From contig NZ_MVAG01000164.1 in assembly GCF_002177115.1 (NCBI RefSeq), forward strand, positions 1 through 43,995: a stretch of DNA of 43,995 bases, read 5' to 3'. The position numbers and the translations under genes are program-made. This document shows positions 1 to 7,340 of the stretch, piece after piece (within the stretch, counting starts at the first letter, position 1; each line of letters begins with the position of its first letter). The notes under the pieces were generated by a model, which saw nothing but the letters and a program-made list of their open reading frames with translations, did not search any database and was not told the origin of the DNA. This DNA is from Chryseobacterium mucoviscidosis. Its GTDB lineage: Bacteria; Bacteroidota; Bacteroidia; Flavobacteriales; Weeksellaceae.

Positions 1-94
1 ACACCGGATCACAGGATTATACTTCCGCTCTGCATTGTATGATGATCCTTCGTTGGACGGCTCAATAGCGAAACATTTTTACCTGAAGAACCCC

Positions 95-121
95 GCTCTC
101 GCGGATTTGTAATCCGTGAGC
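95..121. repeat. REP-like imperfect palindrome
   Basis: A GC-rich imperfect inverted repeat with core GGATT-tgt-AATCC and partly matching outer arms (GCTC...GAGC) sits in AT-rich DNA. A short frame runs from the window edge into it and stops at 112. That frame ends in residues NPALADL, which looks like read-through of a palindrome rather than a conserved protein end. It could be the edge of a REP/RAYT-type element or the tail of a gene cut off by the window edge. Confidence 0.35.
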
Positions 122-132
122 AATAATAAAGA

Positions 133-160
133 ACCCACCGCAATTGCGGTGGGTTTTGTT
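133..160. terminator. bidirectional intrinsic terminator
   Basis: A perfect GC-rich stem ACCCACCGCAA/TTGCGGTGGGT is followed by TTTTGTTATTT on the plus strand and preceded by an A-rich run that serves the minus strand. It lies just beyond the stop codon of the minus-strand XRE remnant. Confidence 0.75.
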
Positions 161-464
161 ATTTAGTGAACGCCTGTTTCGTTTTAAAATTTTGGATAAT
201 GTTATCCACGAGAAAGAACAGATGTTCTTTAGTTTCAGGATCAAGCTTGTCAATATCTTCAATGCGCTTCATTACTTCTTTATCATAAGAAGAAATCTCG
301 CCTTCCCCAATTAAATAATCTACCGTTACATTAAAGGTTCTTGCCATTTTTATCAGTACTTCAATAGAAGGAGTATTTGCATTCCGTTCGTAGTTCCCGA
401 AGATGGTTCTGGAAACTTCAATCCTTTTGGCAAGATCTTCCTGCGAAATATTAAAAAAGAAATG
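159..464 (-). pseudogene. 5'-truncated XRE-family transcriptional regulator
   Basis: On the minus strand an uninterrupted frame encodes a typical HTH_3/XRE domain: ISQEDLAKRIEVSRTIFGNYERN, then NTPSIEVLIKMARTFNVTVDYLIGE, then about 45 residues forming a helical tail. The first helix of the domain, normally 12-18 residues starting with Met and ending in a basic LRKEKN-like stretch, is missing. In frame there is only FFF-H before a TGA at 465-467, and no ATG, GTG or TTG precedes the HTH. Starting at the internal Met (347) would give a 62-residue protein without the recognition helix. I therefore read this as the remnant of a phage-type or stress repressor that lost its 5' end. A sequencing error in the A/T-rich stretch near 452-457 is an alternative explanation. 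Confidence 0.6.
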
Positions 465-725
465 TCATAAATCTTTACAGAATATTGGTTTTATAGTCTA
501 AGAATACAACATCCAAATTAAGAATTATTTGAATTTAATCGAATTCTAACAAAGTTCTTATAAATTCGTTCCCCCAAAATATTAGAAATAAATAACGATA
601 AAACCTCTATTCTTTAGCCAACCCGTATTTTCCCCTAATCAGAACCCGTGATGCAATAAAAACAGCAAACGGTGATAAAACCGTACTGTAATTGGTGATT
701 TTTAAAATTTACCATTTTATTGTGG

Positions 726-755
726 TTCGCGGAGTTGCTGTAGAGTCTACCTTTG
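726..755 (+). promoter_or_regulatory. promoter of the curlin gene
   Basis: TACCTTTG at 748-755 matches the Bacteroidota -7 consensus TAnnTTTG perfectly. The -33 box is weak (TTCG at 726-729, 18-base spacer). This leaves a leader of roughly 25 bases before the start at 786. The stretch 468-725 upstream holds no gene that I can support and is the likely place for regulator binding. Confidence 0.6.
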
Positions 756-785
756 TCTTACTATTAACCAATTAATTTTTATAAT

Positions 786-1604
786 ATGAAAAACTTAGTT
801 ACAGGCGTATTTACATTAATGGCCATGGGATTCACATTTGCACAGGCAAATATGGATATGAGTACTCAAAACGGAAACATGAACGTTGCTACAGTAGACC
901 AGACAGGTCTGATGAACGTAAATCAATTGAATCAGGATGGTAACAGAAACACTGCGGATATTGATCAGGTGGGAATTTTAAACACCAATGAGGCAGAAAG
1001 CTTAGGAAACCGAAATGCTGTAGACGTAGAGCAGACTGGTGTCGGAAATTCAAATCTTACAAGCCAGACCGGAAATCGTAACGAAGCTACAACTTGGCAG
1101 ATAGGTATGCTGAATTCTACACAGCAGACACAGCTCGGAACAAGAAACGAAACATCTTCTACACAGTGGGGAAATATGAATACCGCTGTTCAGTATCAGG
1201 ACGGAGAAAGGAATGATGCTTCCTCTTTCCAGTGGGGAAATAGCAATGCTGCTACCCAGATCCAGTTAGGACAGAGAAACGAAGCTTCTTCCACTCAGGT
1301 AGGTGATGAGAACACTTTGTTGCAATATCAGCAGGGTAATGATAACAGTGCAACAAATATTCAGACAGGCGATAACAACATTGCTGCAGCCTTTCAGGTG
1401 GGAGACGATAATATGGCAATGGGAACCCAGACAGGAGACGACAACCTGTTGGTTCAACTGCAGATCGGAAATGGAAACAGTGCTATGAATACACAGACGG
1501 GTGACGGAAATCTGGCGGCGGTAAGCCAAAGCGGAGATGCACACATCCACGTTGGAAATCAAATAGGAAACAATAATTCTTTAATGGTTAATCAATCAAA
1601 TTAG
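786..1604 (+). CDS. major curlin (CsgA/CsgB-like amyloid subunit)
   Basis: This 272-residue exported protein has a signal peptide ending near TFAQA (residue 21). Residues 28-269 are exactly 22 consecutive 11-residue units of the form Q-x-G-x-x-N-x-x-x-x-x with no insertion or deletion, followed by QSN. This is the curlin half-repeat, in which each unit forms one strand of a stacked beta-solenoid and Gln/Asn ladders bind neighbouring rungs. E. coli CsgA has five full (22-residue) repeats and this one has the equivalent of eleven. Only unit 5 replaces the leading Gln (Ser) and only unit 21 lacks the Asn (His). The N-terminal units carry GNRN-type turns, while units 14-20 shift mostly to GDxN/GDDN. 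A separate terminator follows the gene, so it can be made in excess over the assembly proteins. Its role as fibre subunit is inferred from the repeat and the csgEFG neighbours. Whether it matches CsgA or CsgB cannot be decided. Confidence 0.93.
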   Translation: MKNLVTGVFTLMAMGFTFAQANMDMSTQNGNMNVATVDQTGLMNVNQLNQDGNRNTADIDQVGILNTNEAESLGNRNAVDVEQTGVGNSNLTSQTGNRNEATTWQIGMLNSTQQTQLGTRNETSSTQWGNMNTAVQYQDGERNDASSFQWGNSNAATQIQLGQRNEASSTQVGDENTLLQYQQGNDNSATNIQTGDNNIAAAFQVGDDNMAMGTQTGDDNLLVQLQIGNGNSAMNTQTGDGNLAAVSQSGDAHIHVGNQIGNNNSLMVNQSN

Positions 1605-1626
1605 TACTTCTGTAATCTGAAGTTTG

Positions 1627-1656
1627 GGAGAGACGACAGTCTCTCCTTTTTATTTT
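1627..1656 (+). terminator. intrinsic terminator after the curlin gene
   Basis: A perfect 8-bp stem GGAGAGAC-gaca-GTCTCTCC is followed by TTTTTATTTTTT. It separates the fibre-subunit transcript from the downstream assembly genes. Confidence 0.85.
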
Positions 1657-1729
1657 TTAGCCGTAGTTTAAAATCCGTGTTTATACGTAACTGTAAGCAG
1701 TGATTTTGACGGATTACCAATTATACGTG

Positions 1730-1760
1730 TTTTATAGCAAGTTACATTAGACTAACTTTA
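1730..1760 (+). promoter_or_regulatory. probable internal promoter for the curli assembly genes
   Basis: TTTT (1730-1733), a 19-base spacer and TAACTTTA (1753-1760, one mismatch to TAnnTTTG) lie just before the minor curlin start. Two copies of TTATACGT (1681 and 1721) precede it, 40 bases apart, and could be a regulator site. Confidence 0.45.
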
Positions 1761-1775
1761 TCAAAATTAATAATC

Positions 1776-2171
1776 ATGTGTACTCTAAGATGGGTTTTCT
1801 TTACAATGTTCTTCTTCATATCTGTAAAATCTCAACAGATAGATTGGGACAGGATTAACAGCAATAATGTTTTCAGCCTTATCGCTGTACAGAATCAGGA
1901 TCTTGTGGCTTCCTCGGATATTATTCAGATGGGTAATGGTAATCATGCAGAGCTTTCCATCAATGCTAAAACAGATATTGCGGTGAGACAGTCGGGAGAC
2001 TATAATGCGCTTTATTTTGTGAATTCATTTTCGGAAGCAGAAATAAAAACTGCAATTACAACTCAAGGTAATAACAATATTATTGATATCACAGGAAGCA
2101 ACAGGATATCCGAAAATTTACAGATCCACGTAAAAGGAGATAACAAAACCATCTTCATGAGGAATTATTAA
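1776..2171 (+). CDS. minor curlin / CsgB-like nucleator candidate
   Basis: The 131-residue protein has a hydrophobic signal sequence (about residues 1-19, ending VKSQQ). The mature part holds four degenerate curlin-like motifs: IIQMGNGNHAEL, VRQSGDYNAL, TTQGNNNIIDI and VKGDNKTIF. They are spaced less regularly than in the major curlin upstream. Few, divergent repeats next to a regular curlin resemble the CsgB/CsgA pair, in which CsgB is the surface-anchored nucleator. That assignment is inferred from repeat quality and position. It begins the assembly operon and lies 7 bases from the next gene. Confidence 0.75.
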   Translation: MCTLRWVFFTMFFFISVKSQQIDWDRINSNNVFSLIAVQNQDLVASSDIIQMGNGNHAELSINAKTDIAVRQSGDYNALYFVNSFSEAEIKTAITTQGNNNIIDITGSNRISENLQIHVKGDNKTIFMRNY

Positions 2172-2178
2172 AAATAGG

Positions 2179-2913
2179 ATGATGAAAAACAGGTTTCCCC
2201 TTATTTTGTGTACTTTTCTTATCCTTCTGTCACACACCACTTTCGGGCAGGAGGATAAAAAAGTCACTGCAAAGATAGAAAGCAGAATTGTGGAAGATCA
2301 GATTCAACTCAAAGCAGTGGTTGCCAATAATACTCCAATCTATGCAGAACTCAATTATCTTCTCATTTCAATAAAAAAAGGAAACGGAGGAAATTTGTCT
2401 AACAACAAGCAAAACGGTAAATTTTCTATCAATCCTAATGAAGTAAAGGTTTTGTCTGAAATAAATGTAAACCTTGAGAAAAAAGACGCTTTAAAAGCTT
2501 TTCTCTATGTAAAAGATGAAGAAACCCAGAAACTTATTGCGAAAGACAGTCTCGAACTTAATGGAGATTTATTCAGAAAAAAAATAGCCGGAATAGAAGA
2601 AGATGTTTTTTTCGAATTAAAAGGTTTAACCATTGATGAAACCAAAAGCAAAGTAGGAAAGGACTTCTATGATATGTTTTATATGAATTACAGCCAGATT
2701 AAAGATAAACTGAATGCCGCTGTAAAAATCTCAGAACTTCCTGTTCGCGGAACCAACGGACAGATCAATATTGAAATTGAAGACAAAATTATATACAGTT
2801 TTATAACCAATCCGAGCGAAGATTACCTGAAAGAACAATTGGTTGCTGCCTTAAAGTATATAAAAGAATTTAATGCTAAAAAAAATCTGATAAAGAATGA
2901 ATTCATCTATTAA
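2179..2913 (+). CDS. csgE: CsgH-like/CsgE fusion, curli secretion adaptor
   Basis: This 244-residue exported protein has a signal peptide of about 23 residues (ending TTFGQ). Residues 27-120 resemble the CsgC/CsgH immunoglobulin-like chaperone family: YLLISIKKGNGGNLSNNKQ, then GKF and a run of hydrophobic strands. Residues 135-244 are a CsgE domain with the family core GLTIDETKSKVGKDFYDMFY, then RGTNGQINIEIEDKIIYSF and a C-terminal helix (EQLVAALKYIKEFN). CsgE caps the periplasmic side of the CsgG pore and feeds it curlin. CsgC/CsgH proteins stop premature amyloid formation. E. coli CsgE is about 129 residues, so the doubled length reflects the extra N-terminal domain. The CsgE part is confident and the CsgH part is by pattern only. 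Confidence 0.88.
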   Translation: MMKNRFPLILCTFLILLSHTTFGQEDKKVTAKIESRIVEDQIQLKAVVANNTPIYAELNYLLISIKKGNGGNLSNNKQNGKFSINPNEVKVLSEINVNLEKKDALKAFLYVKDEETQKLIAKDSLELNGDLFRKKIAGIEEDVFFELKGLTIDETKSKVGKDFYDMFYMNYSQIKDKLNAAVKISELPVRGTNGQINIEIEDKIIYSFITNPSEDYLKEQLVAALKYIKEFNAKKNLIKNEFIY

Positions 2914-2924
2914 TAACATCAGTC

Positions 2925-3332
2925 ATGAAAACTCTTATTATTCTACTGAGCATTTTTGCGGGAATTTTCTCAGGAAAAGCACAACAGCTCGTTTACAAGC
3001 CTATTAATCCCGCTTTTGGAGGAGATACGTTTAATTATCAGTGGCTTTTGAGTTCAGCAAACGCTCAAAATCAGTTTGATGATAAAAAAAGCAACAGCTT
3101 ACTTGATAATTTTAATTCTCTAGACAGCTTCAGCCAGAGCCTTAACCGTCAGGTTTTGAGTGAACTGTCCAGAAAATTATTTGCAGACCAGTTCGGAGAA
3201 GAAACTATTCAGCCGGGAAATTACCTGTTCGGCTCTATGTATTTACAGATTACCGCTACCGCTCAGGGACTGCTGATTAATATTTTGGATACCAAAACAG
3301 GCGATCAGTCCGAGATTGTTATTCCAAAATAA
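2925..3332 (+). CDS. csgF: CsgF, curli assembly factor
   Basis: This 135-residue protein has a cleavable signal peptide (about 19 residues, ...SGKAQQ). The mature N-terminus LVYKPINPAFGGDTFNYQWL followed by LLSSANAQN is the CsgF signature: an N-P-x-FGG motif that inserts into the CsgG channel, then the AxAQN segment. The remainder has the expected helix and beta-rich neck (LFGSMYLQITAT, GLLINILDTKTGDQ). CsgF couples the CsgG pore to nucleation at the surface. It lies 11 bases after the csgE fusion and 31 bases before csgG. Its length matches the family. Confidence 0.93.
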   Translation: MKTLIILLSIFAGIFSGKAQQLVYKPINPAFGGDTFNYQWLLSSANAQNQFDDKKSNSLLDNFNSLDSFSQSLNRQVLSELSRKLFADQFGEETIQPGNYLFGSMYLQITATAQGLLINILDTKTGDQSEIVIPK

Positions 3333-3363
3333 AGAAGATTACCAATTACTAATTTTTTTGACC

Positions 3364-4728
3364 ATGAGATCCACAACCTACACCAGAATTTTTTTCTGGG
3401 TAATGGTGCTGTGCATTCTGCAGGCATGCAGCTCTTTGCTCGGATTGCCCTCCAGTCCAGAAAAGTCTACGCTTGGCGAAAACACATCGTATACCACAGA
3501 ACTTAAAAATTTACCCTTGCCCAAGGAAAAAATCGTGATCGGAGTATACAAATTCCGGGATCAGACAGGGCAGTACAAACCTGCAGAAAACGGAAATAAC
3601 TGGAGTACAGCCGTTCCGCAGGGAACCACCACCATTTTAATTAAAGCATTAGAAGACAGCAAATGGTTTATCCCGATTGAAAGAGAAAATATTGCCAATC
3701 TTTTAAACGAGAGACAGATCATCCGTTCCACAAGGCAGGAATACCTTAAAGATGCCGATAAAAATACTCAGGCATTGCCTCCGCTCTTATATGCCGGAAT
3801 TTTACTCGAAGGAGGCGTTATTTCCTATGACAGCAATATTATGACGGGCGGACTGGGTGCAAGATATTTCGGAATCGGTGCTTCTACACAGTACAGACAG
3901 GACAGGATTACCATTTATCTTCGTGCCGTTTCCACATTAAATGGCGAAATTCTTAAAACCGTCTATACTTCAAAAACCATTCTTTCCACGAGCGTTAACG
4001 GAAGTTTTTTCAGATATATCGATACCGAAAGATTGCTGGAAGCTGAAGTGGGGCTTACTCAGAACGAACCCGTTCAGCTTGCCGTAACAGAAGCCATTGA
4101 AAAAGCCGTAAAAGGATTAATTGTGGAAGGAATTAAAGATAAAATATGGGGGAAATCGGTAGATAATATCGATAATTATCAGGCGATTGTTGATGAATAC
4201 GATAGAGAAGAACAAAAGAATGTAAACAGAGTAATTGGAAATAAATTTCAGGGCAATTACCGAAAGAATTTTGCTGTTTTCGGAAACGTAGAAGCACAAA
4301 AAATTAAAGACGATTACGTAAATCCCAAAATGAATATTGGCGGAAAACTGGGTTTTAAATATTTCATGAATCCGAATTTCAATCTTGAATTCAATTCAAA
4401 CGTATTTACATTAGAAAATGAAAACATCGTAAAAAGAACTTTCATTGTTCCCGAAATTAATATCGAATATCTGCTTTTCCCGAAATATAAATTCACACCC
4501 TACATTTACGGTGGGGCAGGAGTGATGTATTCTGAGATCAAACCTCAGTACAAAGCACAGTTTGGCGGCGGCTTCGAGTATATTTTTGCTAAAAATATAG
4601 GCTTAAGAGCATCTTCTCAGTACGATCTGGGTTTTAAAGATCAATGGGAGGGGCTTATCAACGGGCAAAGAAAAGATCAGGCACTGAGATTTTCGCTGGG
4701 ACTTAATTTTTATATCGGTAACCAATAA
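3364..4728 (+). CDS. csgG: CsgG-like outer-membrane curlin exporter with C-terminal barrel-like extension
   Basis: I place the start at 3364 because the protein then begins with a lipoprotein signal MRSTTYTRIFFWVMVLCILQAC (lipobox LQAC). An upstream in-frame ATG at 3316 would add 16 residues and overlap csgF. The protein is 454 residues. About residues 45-285 are CsgG: IVIGVYKFRDQTGQYKP, STAVPQGTTTILIKALEDSKWFIPIERENIANLLNERQIIR, and GGVISYDSN. CsgG forms the nine-subunit pore for curlin. E. coli CsgG ends near residue 277. Here about 165 further residues follow, with alternating hydrophobic strands, GGKLGFKYF, FTPYIYGGAGVMY, FGGGFEYIF and a terminal aromatic strand SLGLNFYIG. This pattern fits an OmpA/OprF-like eight-strand barrel, which is inference. 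Confidence 0.9.
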   Translation: MRSTTYTRIFFWVMVLCILQACSSLLGLPSSPEKSTLGENTSYTTELKNLPLPKEKIVIGVYKFRDQTGQYKPAENGNNWSTAVPQGTTTILIKALEDSKWFIPIERENIANLLNERQIIRSTRQEYLKDADKNTQALPPLLYAGILLEGGVISYDSNIMTGGLGARYFGIGASTQYRQDRITIYLRAVSTLNGEILKTVYTSKTILSTSVNGSFFRYIDTERLLEAEVGLTQNEPVQLAVTEAIEKAVKGLIVEGIKDKIWGKSVDNIDNYQAIVDEYDREEQKNVNRVIGNKFQGNYRKNFAVFGNVEAQKIKDDYVNPKMNIGGKLGFKYFMNPNFNLEFNSNVFTLENENIVKRTFIVPEINIEYLLFPKYKFTPYIYGGAGVMYSEIKPQYKAQFGGGFEYIFAKNIGLRASSQYDLGFKDQWEGLINGQRKDQALRFSLGLNFYIGNQ

Positions 4729-4738
4729 ACCCTGAACT

Positions 4739-6250
4739 ATGAAAACAATACTTAAAATATTCAGCATCTTTCTTCTTTCTTTACTTCTTTTTTCCTGCAA
4801 TGAAGAGCTTGTAGATCAGGCACAGACAGGAACGCTGAAAGGGAAAGTAGTAAAAAGGGGAACTAATGCCCCGATTGCCAATGTGAAAATTTTTACTTCT
4901 CCCAGTACACAGACTGTATTTTCCGGAGCAGACGGATCTTTTGAAATTGCAGGAATGCCTATCGGAAATTATTCTGTAAAAGCAGAACTTACCGGCTACG
5001 TTACCAATTATCAGGCAGTTAATATTCAGACCAATGATCAGGCGGTGAGTGTGGTTTTCGAAATGGATGATGATAAATCTTTAAATTCTCCTCCCACAGC
5101 TCCGGTATTACTCAGTCCTGTTGATAATGCGGTAAGCCAGCCTTTAAGTGTAGAACTTACATGGAACGCAAGCGATCCGGATACCAAAGATGAACTTAAA
5201 TACAGTTTAACAATTAAAAATAATATCAATACAAATGTTGTTCAGGTAAATGATTTAACGGTAAAACATTACACACTTTCCAATCTTAATTACGGAGTAA
5301 GCTATTTCTGGCAGGTTTCTGTCTCAGACGGAATCCATCCTCCGGTGATGAGTGCCATCGGAAAATTTACCACCAGTACAGTTCCGACGAACAGATATCA
5401 TTATGTTAAAAAACTCAACGGGAATCTTGTGATCTTTTCCAGTGATGCCTCAGGAACGAATTTTCAGTTTACCAGTTCTTCTTTCAACAGTTGGCGTCCT
5501 AGAAAAAACAATAATTCTGGGTTGGTTGCTTTTTTAAGAACAGAAGGCGGTAGCAATCATATTTACACTGCAAATCCTGACGGTTCCAATCTTTTTAAAG
5601 TAACTACGGTTCCGGTTGCAGGTTTCAGGAATGATGAGCTGGATTTTTCCTGGAGTACAAACGGACAGGAGTTTTTATATGCAAATTTTAATAAATTATA
5701 CAGAATTAATAAAGACGGAAGCGGTCTCAGTCTCGTTTACACCACGCCGGACGGAAGCATGATCTCCGAGTGCGACTGGAGCTATGACGGAACTAAAATT
5801 GCTTTAAAAACAAATGATTACAGCGGTTACAATTCAAAAATTTACGTGATTGATATTCTGGGAAATGTTCTTAAGACCGTTCTCACAGGACTTCCCGGAG
5901 CCAGTGGCGGACTGAATTTTTCTGTAGATGGGCAAATGCTGCTTTACTCTCGGGATATTTCAGGATATCAGGATACTTCCGGAAATTACAGACAATTGGA
6001 TTCCCATGTTTTTGTCTATAATCTCACAACAAACACAAACCACGATATTTCGGCAGAAAGCGATAAGATGATGGGAACTAATGACCTTGATCCCAGATTT
6101 TCGCCGAACAATGCTCAGGTAATTTTCATGAATACTTCTAATGATAACATCTCCCAACGGAATGTTATGGTTATTGATCTGAACAGCTCGATGACGGATC
6201 TCACTAGAGCTGTTCTTTTCAGTAACGCGGAAATGCCGGATTATGAATGA
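4739..6250 (+). CDS. curli-operon lipoprotein with carboxypeptidase-regulatory, FnIII-like and PD40 propeller regions
   Basis: This 503-residue lipoprotein (MKTILKIFSIFLLSLLLFSC, lipobox LFSC) starts 10 bases after csgG. Residues 30-110 are a carboxypeptidase-regulatory-like Ig domain (GTLKGKVVKRGTNAPIANVKI, GSFEIAGMPIGNYSVKAEL). Residues 117-215 look fibronectin-III-like (PTAPVLLSP, LTWNASDPD, YFWQVSVSDG). Residues 220-500 hold TolB/PD40-type blades such as NHIYTANPDGSNLFKVT, LYRINKDGSGL, WSYDGTKIALKT and DPRFSPNNAQVIFMN. It has no counterpart in the E. coli csg operons. Its place suggests an outer-membrane partner for fibre anchoring or quality control, which is inference. Confidence 0.85.
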   Translation: MKTILKIFSIFLLSLLLFSCNEELVDQAQTGTLKGKVVKRGTNAPIANVKIFTSPSTQTVFSGADGSFEIAGMPIGNYSVKAELTGYVTNYQAVNIQTNDQAVSVVFEMDDDKSLNSPPTAPVLLSPVDNAVSQPLSVELTWNASDPDTKDELKYSLTIKNNINTNVVQVNDLTVKHYTLSNLNYGVSYFWQVSVSDGIHPPVMSAIGKFTTSTVPTNRYHYVKKLNGNLVIFSSDASGTNFQFTSSSFNSWRPRKNNNSGLVAFLRTEGGSNHIYTANPDGSNLFKVTTVPVAGFRNDELDFSWSTNGQEFLYANFNKLYRINKDGSGLSLVYTTPDGSMISECDWSYDGTKIALKTNDYSGYNSKIYVIDILGNVLKTVLTGLPGASGGLNFSVDGQMLLYSRDISGYQDTSGNYRQLDSHVFVYNLTTNTNHDISAESDKMMGTNDLDPRFSPNNAQVIFMNTSNDNISQRNVMVIDLNSSMTDLTRAVLFSNAEMPDYE

Positions 6251-6408
6251 TATTGATGAGGTTGCTTTTTTGTGAATAGCCAATGAATTCACAGGTACAG
6301 AATGGTTAGCTGTCAGTCCTTAATTACCATTTGTCTGTGTCACAAAATTGGCTGTTCACCTTTTTTAAGAGATAACATTTTTTTGATTTTTTCATGGTTC
6401 TTAAAAGG

Positions 6409-6440
6409 AAATTCCAAACCCGTAAGTTTGGAATTTTTTT
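6409..6440 (+). terminator. terminator at the end of the curli operon
   Basis: A perfect 11-bp stem AAATTCCAAAC/GTTTGGAATTT with a 6-base loop runs straight into a T tract. It lies between the convergent curli operon and the LuxR-type regulator. Confidence 0.85.
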
Positions 6441-6463
6441 TAATGAAAAATTGGAGCTGCTGT

Positions 6464-7114
6464 TTAATCTATAATATGATTTTCCAATGCATATTTTACA
6501 ACTCCTACCGAATTTTTTACATTCAGTTTAAGAAGAATTCTTTTTCTGTGTGTTTCTACCGTGTTTATACTTATGAAAAGTTTTTCAGAGATGTCTTTGC
6601 TGCTGAGTCCGTCGCAGATAAGCTTCAGGATTTCCATTTCGCGCCTCGTTAACGGATCTTTTATTTGGTTTTTGCCCGTGTCCTGCTCATTGCTGATGAA
6701 GTTAATCATTCTGTCTTTTGCATGATTGCAGACATAGATTTCATTGGAAAGAAGTGCTTCTATAGATTTTATAAATTCATCGTAGCTGCTGTTCTTATCC
6801 AGATAGCTTTTGATGCCTTTGTTGAATAATTTTCGGATATCGATCACGTCATAATCGTTTCCTATAATAATAATCTTAATCGCTTTATTTTCGGTGGTAA
6901 TATTTTCCACAGATTTATATAGTTCCGTAAAAATCAGCATATTGGCACTGATCATGAGAAATTCCGGCGGATCGTCCTTCAAAAGTATTTTTAATGCTTC
7001 CGGGCAGTTGCAAATATCAATTGTTGTGAAAATTCCACTTTGTTCTAGAAGTTTTGAGAGCCCTTCCGTATACAACAGAGGCTCATCGAAGATGGTTAAT
7101 CTTGGTCTCATCAT
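6464..7114 (-). CDS. LuxR/NarL-type regulator with degenerate receiver, CsgD-like candidate
   Basis: The 216-residue protein has a CheY-like receiver fold (about 4-120) and a LuxR/GerE helix-turn-helix (about 150-214: LTRREMEILKLICDGLSSKDISEKLFISINTVETHRKRILLKL). The receiver is not normal. Where the phosphoacceptor Asp should sit in LLDxNMP, the sequence reads LMISANM, so Ser56 replaces Asp, and the switch Thr/Ser is Gly (IIIGND). The acidic pair D10-E11 and Lys107 remain. The protein therefore probably works without phosphorylation. E. coli CsgD, the curli master regulator, has the same plan: LuxR HTH with an atypical receiver. This gene is convergent with the curli operon, so control of curli is a reasonable inference. 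Two start codons (7114 and 7111) are possible. Confidence 0.88.
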   Translation of the reverse strand: MMRPRLTIFDEPLLYTEGLSKLLEQSGIFTTIDICNCPEALKILLKDDPPEFLMISANMLIFTELYKSVENITTENKAIKIIIIGNDYDVIDIRKLFNKGIKSYLDKNSSYDEFIKSIEALLSNEIYVCNHAKDRMINFISNEQDTGKNQIKDPLTRREMEILKLICDGLSSKDISEKLFISINTVETHRKRILLKLNVKNSVGVVKYALENHIID

Positions 7115-7340
7115 GATTAGTTTTAGTTTATATAAAAATAAGAAAAAAACTTAATATTTATATAAATATAATCAAAAAATATCTAATTAAATCGATTAAA
7201 TTGTTAAAATAATACAGTTATTTATGATTATTTGATAAATAATTCCCTTTGGTTTGATTTTTAAGGGCTATTTTTAGAGTTATTGATTGTAAATGCCTTT
7301 ATTTATCATATTTCTCAAGGGTCTGTTTTAATTTGAAAAA

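Noticed and set aside
2..112. Frame from the window edge ending in NPALADL as the C-terminus of a gene
   Set aside because: The last residues are encoded by the palindrome at 95-121. Without upstream sequence no family can be seen.
1266..1562. Long frames in other phases inside the curlin gene
   Set aside because: They are produced by the repeat structure of the curlin sequence on both strands.
6302..6652. 116-codon plus-strand frame after the curli operon
   Set aside because: It runs through the operon terminator and antisense to the end of the LuxR-type gene, and its residue composition is not protein-like.
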